This document shows, piece after piece, positions 60,773 through 64,000 of a stretch of 64,000 nt of DNA (position 1 is its first letter; each line of letters opens with the position of its first letter). Under the pieces are notes generated by a model that searched no databases, was not told where the DNA came from, and was given only the letters and a program-made list of their open reading frames with translations. This DNA comes from JAAXHH01 sp965248395 (GTDB lineage: Bacteria > JAAXHH01). Location of the stretch: positions 2,356,001 to 2,420,000 of the forward strand of contig OZ252103.1 in assembly GCA_965248395.1 (NCBI GenBank), given 5' to 3'. A program made the position numbers and the translations under genes.

Positions 60773-62311
60773 TTGTATTCCTTTGCGCCACTCGATCATC
60801 GGGTTGCCATAATCGACCTGGGTTCCAATACCGCCCGGCTCATGATCGCCCAGTACACACGCGACCGGGTCTTCAAGATAACCGATGAAGTCAGTCGCAG
60901 GGTCCGCCTGGGAGAGGGGACTGCCGCGGGTAACCGGCTACTCCCCACGGCGCGTGCTCGCGCATTCGACGCGATCCGCATGTTCAAATCTTTCTGCGAC
61001 GCGCAGGGTATTGAACAGATCCTGCCCGTCGCCACAGCGGCCGTGCGGGACGCCGAGGACGGTCCTCGTTTCCTGGAAGAAATAGGTAGCGACACCGGGT
61101 TGGAATTCCGACTGCTCAGTGGTGAGGAGGAAGCGTACTACAGCACCGTGGGGGTGATCAACAGCCTGGGCGTATACGATGGAATCATCCTGGACATCGG
61201 CGGAGGAAGCGCTGAAATCGGCTTGATCCGAGACGGTTTGTTCGCACAGGGTGCAACCACGCCTTTCGGGACGGTTAGGACCACCGAGACCTACTTTCCG
61301 GATTCCAAGGCTGCGCCAGATCAAACGAAGCGGCTTGAGAAGAATCTCGATACTGCCTTAAATAAAATCGTGTGGTTAAAGCCTGAAAGAACGCCAACGT
61401 TCGCCGGCGTAGGGGGCATCGTCCGCGCACTGGCCCGTATCGATCGGGTAGACGGGGCGTATCCACTCGGGCTGGTTCACGGATACGAACTGAAACGGCG
61501 ACGGCTTGAAAAACTGATCGCTCGCATAGCTGCCACGCCCGTCTCCGCGCGAACGAGGCGTATCCCGGGGTTGCAGAGCGAGCGTGAGGATATCATTCTC
61601 GCCGGCGCCATGATCGTGGCGGGGGTGATGCGGAAGATCTGCGCCACGCGTTTGATCGTCAGCGGCCAGGGACTGCGCGAGGGGCTGTTCTTCGAAGAAG
61701 CGTTCAAGCACGCCGGCAGGCTCCGCCAGATTGTGGAACTGCGCCGATTCACCATCATGAACCTGACCCGGCTCTACGGCTACGAGGGGGCCCATACCGC
61801 CCATGTCGCCCATCTGTCGCTGTCCATGTTCGATCAGCTGCAGGACGTGCACGGTTACGGAGAACGCGAAAGAGAGTACTTGTGGGCCGCGGCCATGCTG
61901 CACGACATCGGAACGGTGATCGACTATTACGATCACCACAAGCACTCGGCTTATATCATTGTGAATGCCGGTCTGCCCGGATTCGATCACCGCGAAATCG
62001 TGATCATCGCCTATCTCTGCCTCAATCATCGCCGGGGAAAACCGGACTTCTCCCGTTACCACTCCCTGTTGAAGAAGGGAGACTTGTCCATGGTGTACCG
62101 ACTTTCCGCGTTGCTGAGGTTGTCCGAGTACCTTGATCGAAGTCGGGCGCAGATCGTGGAGGATGTTCGACTGGAGAGAGGGGATCATGAAGTGCGCATG
62201 AAGGTCCTTTCCAGCGGAACCCATGACGCCGCCGTGGAGTTGTCGGAAGCCCGGCAGCGCGTTCAGCTTTTCGAAGCTTCCTTTGAGCAGCGGCTCGTGA
62301 TCGTGGCATGA
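60773..62311 (+). CDS. Ppx/GppA exopolyphosphatase with C-terminal HD domain
   Basis: A 512-residue actin-like phosphatase of polyphosphate or pppGpp. N-terminal ATPase-fold motifs: IDLGSNTARLMI and ILDIGGGSAEIGL. The C-terminal part has an HD-type segment, LHDIGTVIDYYDHHKHSAYII. Length fits the long E. coli Ppx/GppA form. The start is TTG with GAGG six bases upstream. It overlaps the next gene by 4 bases (ATGA), so translation is coupled to a PhyH dioxygenase. Which substrate it prefers cannot be told by eye. Confidence 0.88.
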   Translation: MYSFAPLDHRVAIIDLGSNTARLMIAQYTRDRVFKITDEVSRRVRLGEGTAAGNRLLPTARARAFDAIRMFKSFCDAQGIEQILPVATAAVRDAEDGPRFLEEIGSDTGLEFRLLSGEEEAYYSTVGVINSLGVYDGIILDIGGGSAEIGLIRDGLFAQGATTPFGTVRTTETYFPDSKAAPDQTKRLEKNLDTALNKIVWLKPERTPTFAGVGGIVRALARIDRVDGAYPLGLVHGYELKRRRLEKLIARIAATPVSARTRRIPGLQSEREDIILAGAMIVAGVMRKICATRLIVSGQGLREGLFFEEAFKHAGRLRQIVELRRFTIMNLTRLYGYEGAHTAHVAHLSLSMFDQLQDVHGYGEREREYLWAAAMLHDIGTVIDYYDHHKHSAYIIVNAGLPGFDHREIVIIAYLCLNHRRGKPDFSRYHSLLKKGDLSMVYRLSALLRLSEYLDRSRAQIVEDVRLERGDHEVRMKVLSSGTHDAAVELSEARQRVQLFEASFEQRLVIVA

Positions 62312-63069
62312 CGGGCAGGCAAAGCAAGGAACTGCGCGACATGGTGTTAAACTTCAGGCAGAAACAGTTTTTCGACGACTTCGGTTACCTCTTCGTACCC
62401 GGGCTCATGCGGGACGAGGTTCCGTGGATCATCGATGAATTCGAAGGGGTGTTTGCCAGGGCCGGAATCGTTCATGACGGCAGCGCCCGTTCGAGTCTGC
62501 CTGCGTTCATCGAACGCAACGCGCGTCTGTGTACATTGCTGGACAACCCGAAGGTCAGCGGGTTGCTTGCGGGTCTCATGGGCGAAGACTATAACTACCT
62601 GGGAAGCGGCGGCGAGATGTACGTGGGGAATGGCATGTGGCATCCGGATTGCCACGGCGATCCGGTGCTCCAGGTCAAGTGGGCAATGTATCTCGATTCG
62701 TTGACCCGGGAGACCGGCGCTTTGCGGGTTTTGCCGGGATCCCATCGACAGGGATGGCAGGGCAATCTCGATACACAGACCCTCTGGGGCATCGGTATGG
62801 AGGAGGTTCCCTGCGTCGCCCCCGACAACGAGCCCGGCGACGTAATCGTGTTTAACCAGATGACCCTTCATAACGCCCTCGGGGGCGGCTGCCGCCGACG
62901 CATGCTGAATATCCTGGCCTGTTCCTCGTGTCGTACCGATACCGAACTGGCCTTTCTCCGACGCAGGCTTCCTGCATCCCGCAAGGAGCTGCGTTGGGAT
63001 ATCATGCGCGAGACGTCGACACCCGAACGCATGCGCCACCTGGAGCAACCATGGACATCACTGAGCTGA
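62308..63069 (+). CDS. Phytanoyl-CoA dioxygenase (PhyH) family protein
   Basis: A 253-residue Fe(II)/2-oxoglutarate oxygenase. The metal motif is WHPDCHGD (His112-Asp114 or His116-Asp118), with a distal His ~191 in MTLHNALGGG and a following Arg cluster for 2-oxoglutarate. GALRVLPGSHRQGW is a family segment. A start at Met12 is possible, but the ATG at 62308 overlaps the upstream stop by 4 bases. Its end overlaps the IlvD/Edd gene by 19 bases. Third PhyH-type gene in the window; substrate unknown. Confidence 0.85.
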   Translation: MTGRQSKELRDMVLNFRQKQFFDDFGYLFVPGLMRDEVPWIIDEFEGVFARAGIVHDGSARSSLPAFIERNARLCTLLDNPKVSGLLAGLMGEDYNYLGSGGEMYVGNGMWHPDCHGDPVLQVKWAMYLDSLTRETGALRVLPGSHRQGWQGNLDTQTLWGIGMEEVPCVAPDNEPGDVIVFNQMTLHNALGGGCRRRMLNILACSSCRTDTELAFLRRRLPASRKELRWDIMRETSTPERMRHLEQPWTSLS

Positions 63070-64000
63070 CCGGCATCGACAGGAACCTCACGCGATACGG
63101 CGACACGGAATTCAGCCGGTATATGCGGCGTGCGTTCCTGGCATCGGCCGGTTACGACTCCGAAGATCTTAACCGGCCGATCATCGGCATCGCGGATACT
63201 TCGTCGGATTACACAAACTGCCACCGGGACATGCCCGCCCTGATCGACGCGGTCAAGCGCGGCGTTACCCAGGCTGGCGGCCTGGCCCTGGCCTTCCCAA
63301 CGATCTCGTTGGCCGAAACCCAACTCTCGCCGACATCCATGCTGTTTCGCAACCTGATGGCCATGGGTACAGAGGAGATGATCCGATCGCAGCCGATGGA
63401 TGGCGTGGTGCTCGCGGGTGGTTGCGACAAGACCGTCCCCGCCCAGCTGATGGCCGCCGTTTCGTCAGGAGTGCCAGCTATCTCGCTGGTAACCGGCGCC
63501 ATGCGCACGGGCAATTGGCGCGGCGACCGCCTTGGCGCCTGCACGGATTGCAGGCGGTACTGGCTCCGGCATCGTGCCGGTGAGATCGACCAGGAAGAAA
63601 TCGGAGAAATCGAACAGGCCCTTTGTCCAACGGGCGGAACGTGCATGGTGATGGGCACGGCCTCCACTATGGCCTGCCTCACCGCTTCGCTGGGATTGAT
63701 GCTTCCAGGTGGAGCCACGCCGCTGTCGGGATCGGCTGACCGGCTCCGACAGGCGGTGATGACGGGAAGGCGTATTGTGGAACTGTCGAAAAGCGACGAG
63801 GCTCCTCACAAGTTTTTAACCAGGTCTTCTTTTAACAACGCGGCGATCGTGCTCGCCGCGCTGGGCGGTTCCACCAACGCCGTGATTCACCTCATCGCCA
63901 TCGCCCGGCGGGCGGGGATCACGCTTACGCTTGAAGCCATCCACCAGGCGGCGCGTGAAACGCCCGTGCTGGTGAGTTGCAAACCGGTGGGTACGGGATA
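63051..64000 (+). CDS. IlvD/Edd-family dehydratase, 5' part
   Basis: First 316 codons; the gene continues beyond the window. Segments: FSRYMRRAFLASAGYDSEDL, IGIADTSSDYTNCHRDM, VVLAGGCDKTVPAQLMAAV and CPTGGTCMVMGTASTMACL. The three Cys motifs (TNCH, GGCDKT, GTCMVMGTAST) hold the Fe-S cluster in this family. It could be dihydroxy-acid dehydratase, 6-phosphogluconate dehydratase or a sugar-acid (arabonate/xylonate) dehydratase; the CPTGGTCMVMGTAST form and the sugar-acid neighbours favour the last. The ATG is in the end of the PhyH gene (19-base overlap) with GGAG six bases upstream. Confidence 0.85.
   Translation, partial: MDITELTGIDRNLTRYGDTEFSRYMRRAFLASAGYDSEDLNRPIIGIADTSSDYTNCHRDMPALIDAVKRGVTQAGGLALAFPTISLAETQLSPTSMLFRNLMAMGTEEMIRSQPMDGVVLAGGCDKTVPAQLMAAVSSGVPAISLVTGAMRTGNWRGDRLGACTDCRRYWLRHRAGEIDQEEIGEIEQALCPTGGTCMVMGTASTMACLTASLGLMLPGGATPLSGSADRLRQAVMTGRRIVELSKSDEAPHKFLTRSSFNNAAIVLAALGGSTNAVIHLIAIARRAGITLTLEAIHQAARETPVLVSCKPVGTG

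Noticed and set aside
1..64000. tRNA, rRNA, CRISPR, insertion sequence or prophage features
   Set aside because: Gaps were read for cloverleaf-like segments, repeated arrays and transposase or integrase motifs; none was seen. Short tRNAs or degenerate repeats could still be missed by eye.

Overview
The window looks like a chromosomal stretch of a GC-rich, free-living, Gram-negative bacterium. Evidence for an outer membrane is a complete RND efflux set (permease, lipoprotein adaptor, TolC-like channel), a heptosyltransferase-like GT9 enzyme and an LD-carboxypeptidase. Three phytanoyl-CoA dioxygenase-family genes, a Gfo/Idh/MocA oxidoreductase, TIM-barrel isomerase, GMC oxidoreductase, mannonate dehydratase, HpcH/HpaI aldolase and sialidase-like genes recall environmental FCB-side lineages such as Candidatus Latescibacterota. 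That placement is inferred from gene content, not proven. I saw no tRNA, rRNA, CRISPR array, insertion sequence or prophage.

Layout. 1-4.8 kb: end of a DUF362 protein, an indoleamine 2,3-dioxygenase, ispH, a sugar-phosphate isomerase and a Gfo/Idh oxidoreductase. 4.9-11.5 kb (minus): a housekeeping envelope/division operon yggS-yggT-divIVA-(PNP-like)-(DksA-like)-lspA-rluD, ending in a GAF/SpoIIE phosphatase; the PNP-like member has lost its active-site motifs. 11.7-17.8 kb: comM/yifB, a lipoprotein of unknown function, class III aminotransferase, acetoacetate decarboxylase-like protein and aldo/keto reductase. 17.8-23.5 kb: RND efflux operon. 23.7-26.8 kb: GT9 glycosyltransferase and a two-module esterase. 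26.8-29.5 kb: a decayed three-gene cassette (circularly permuted ATP-grasp, alpha-E/DUF403, transglutaminase) with several frameshifts, a nonsense codon and an apparent deletion. 29.9-34.8 kb: metal-homeostasis operon (SO_0444-type permease, short band-7 protein, ZIP transporter, CopA-type ATPase). 34.8-40.2 kb (minus): five-gene signalling operon joining a periplasmic binding protein and histidine kinase to a partner-switching module (STAS, RsbW-like kinase, receiver-PP2C phosphatase). 40.3-42.3 kb: two divergent phytanoyl-CoA dioxygenase genes. 42.4-48.3 kb (minus): Rrf2 regulator-sufB-sufC-sufD-sufT-sufS, with an IscR type-1-like operator over its promoter. 48.5-64 kb: carbohydrate and redox region with two sialidase-fold proteins, uxuA, an aldolase, an ABC exporter, a Tat-exported aminotransferase, a GMC dehydrogenase with its Tat-bearing small subunit, ldcA, a 2-hydroxyacid dehydrogenase, Ppx/GppA, a third phytanoyl-CoA dioxygenase and the start of an IlvD/Edd dehydratase.

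How the parts may work together. The suf operon is a self-contained Fe-S assembly unit under its own Fe-S-sensing repressor. The metal operon pairs import (ZIP) with export (CopA, SO_0444). The signalling operon probably converts a periplasmic ligand signal into release of an output partner held by the RsbW-like kinase; no sigma factor gene is adjacent. The final 15 kb holds enzymes that could oxidise a sugar to an aldonate (GMC), dehydrate it (IlvD/Edd or UxuA) and cleave the keto-deoxy acid (HpcH/HpaI), although they lie in several transcription units. Start codons were often moved inward where a Shine-Dalgarno (SD) sequence supported it; each entry says so.
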